From Oscillospiraceae bacterium (lineage in GTDB: Bacteria > Bacillota > Clostridia > Oscillospirales > Acutalibacteraceae), in the NCBI GenBank assembly GCA_031270785.1, contig JAISWM010000100.1, positions 1-13,425 of the forward strand: DNA of 13,425 bases, given 5' to 3'. How positions within the stretch are numbered: position 1 is the first letter of the stretch; each line of letters starts with the position of its first letter. Below the pieces are notes generated by a model that searched no databases, was not told the origin of the DNA, and saw nothing but the letters and a program-made list of their open reading frames with translations. Shown piece after piece: positions 13,415 through 13,425 of this stretch. Made by a program: the position numbers and the translations under genes.

Positions 13415-13425
13415 ATGGTTTTTGC
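13323..13425. repeat. Palindromic interspersed repeat at the window edge
   Basis: It starts with the 'acagctata' module, passes through a perfect 12-bp palindrome with seven C and seven G in its arms (13365-13376/13380-13391) and ends with 'gccgctttttaaatggtttt', the right-end module seen near 11240 and 7695. It continues to or past the window end. Confidence 0.7.

Overview
The window is low-GC DNA with strong GGAGG-type ribosome binding sites and vegetative sigma-factor promoters (TTGACA/TATAAT, 17-bp spacers). The protein families (TrpX-type substrate-binding lipoproteins, a Clostridia-like PurA) fit a low-GC Firmicute, most likely in or near the Clostridia. Intergenic DNA is unusually long and filled with interspersed GC-rich palindromes and small inverted-repeat elements. 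Together with an exported or membrane-inserted AAA+ protein, this would suit a host-associated or endosymbiotic bacterium with a decaying, repeat-invaded genome. That lifestyle, and any closer identification, is inference.

Layout. Positions 1-690 hold repeat fragments, half of a MITE-like element and a ~140-bp tandem repeat. A promoter at 687-715 drives an AAA+ ATPase gene (759-2117) whose product has a signal peptide, short tripeptide repeats, a possible membrane helix and one Clp/torsin-like AAA+ module. A small secreted protein of unknown function lies convergently (2400-2735, minus) with its own promoter. At 2926-3300 there is a layered regulatory leader: a consensus promoter, an 18-codon leader peptide ending NNWYNYYG, mutually exclusive hairpins with an intrinsic terminator (trp-type attenuation), then a second mini-ORF with two Trp codons inside another terminator-like hairpin. 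It precedes two paralogous 313-residue TrpX-like ABC substrate-binding proteins (3303-4244, 4623-5564), with no permease or ATPase gene in the window.

After a repeat cluster with a complete 243-bp TA-flanked MITE comes folC (6039-7310, plus). From the other side, purA (11473-12765), glmS (9270-11099) and guaA (7717-9258) are all on the minus strand. glmS and guaA are 11 bp apart and form an operon of two glutamine amidotransferases. A second MITE (11261-11470) sits between purA and glmS, ending 2 bp from the purA stop codon. The last 650 bp are mostly repeats, with a doubtful 41-codon ORF overrun by a palindromic repeat.

Functionally the conserved genes cover purine nucleotide synthesis (purA to AMP, guaA to GMP), amino-sugar/cell-wall precursor supply (glmS), folate polyglutamylation (folC) and import of a small solute, probably an aromatic amino acid given its attenuator. 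The most novel items are the stacked aromatic-amino-acid attenuator, the exported/membrane AAA+ protein and the mosaic repeat system.
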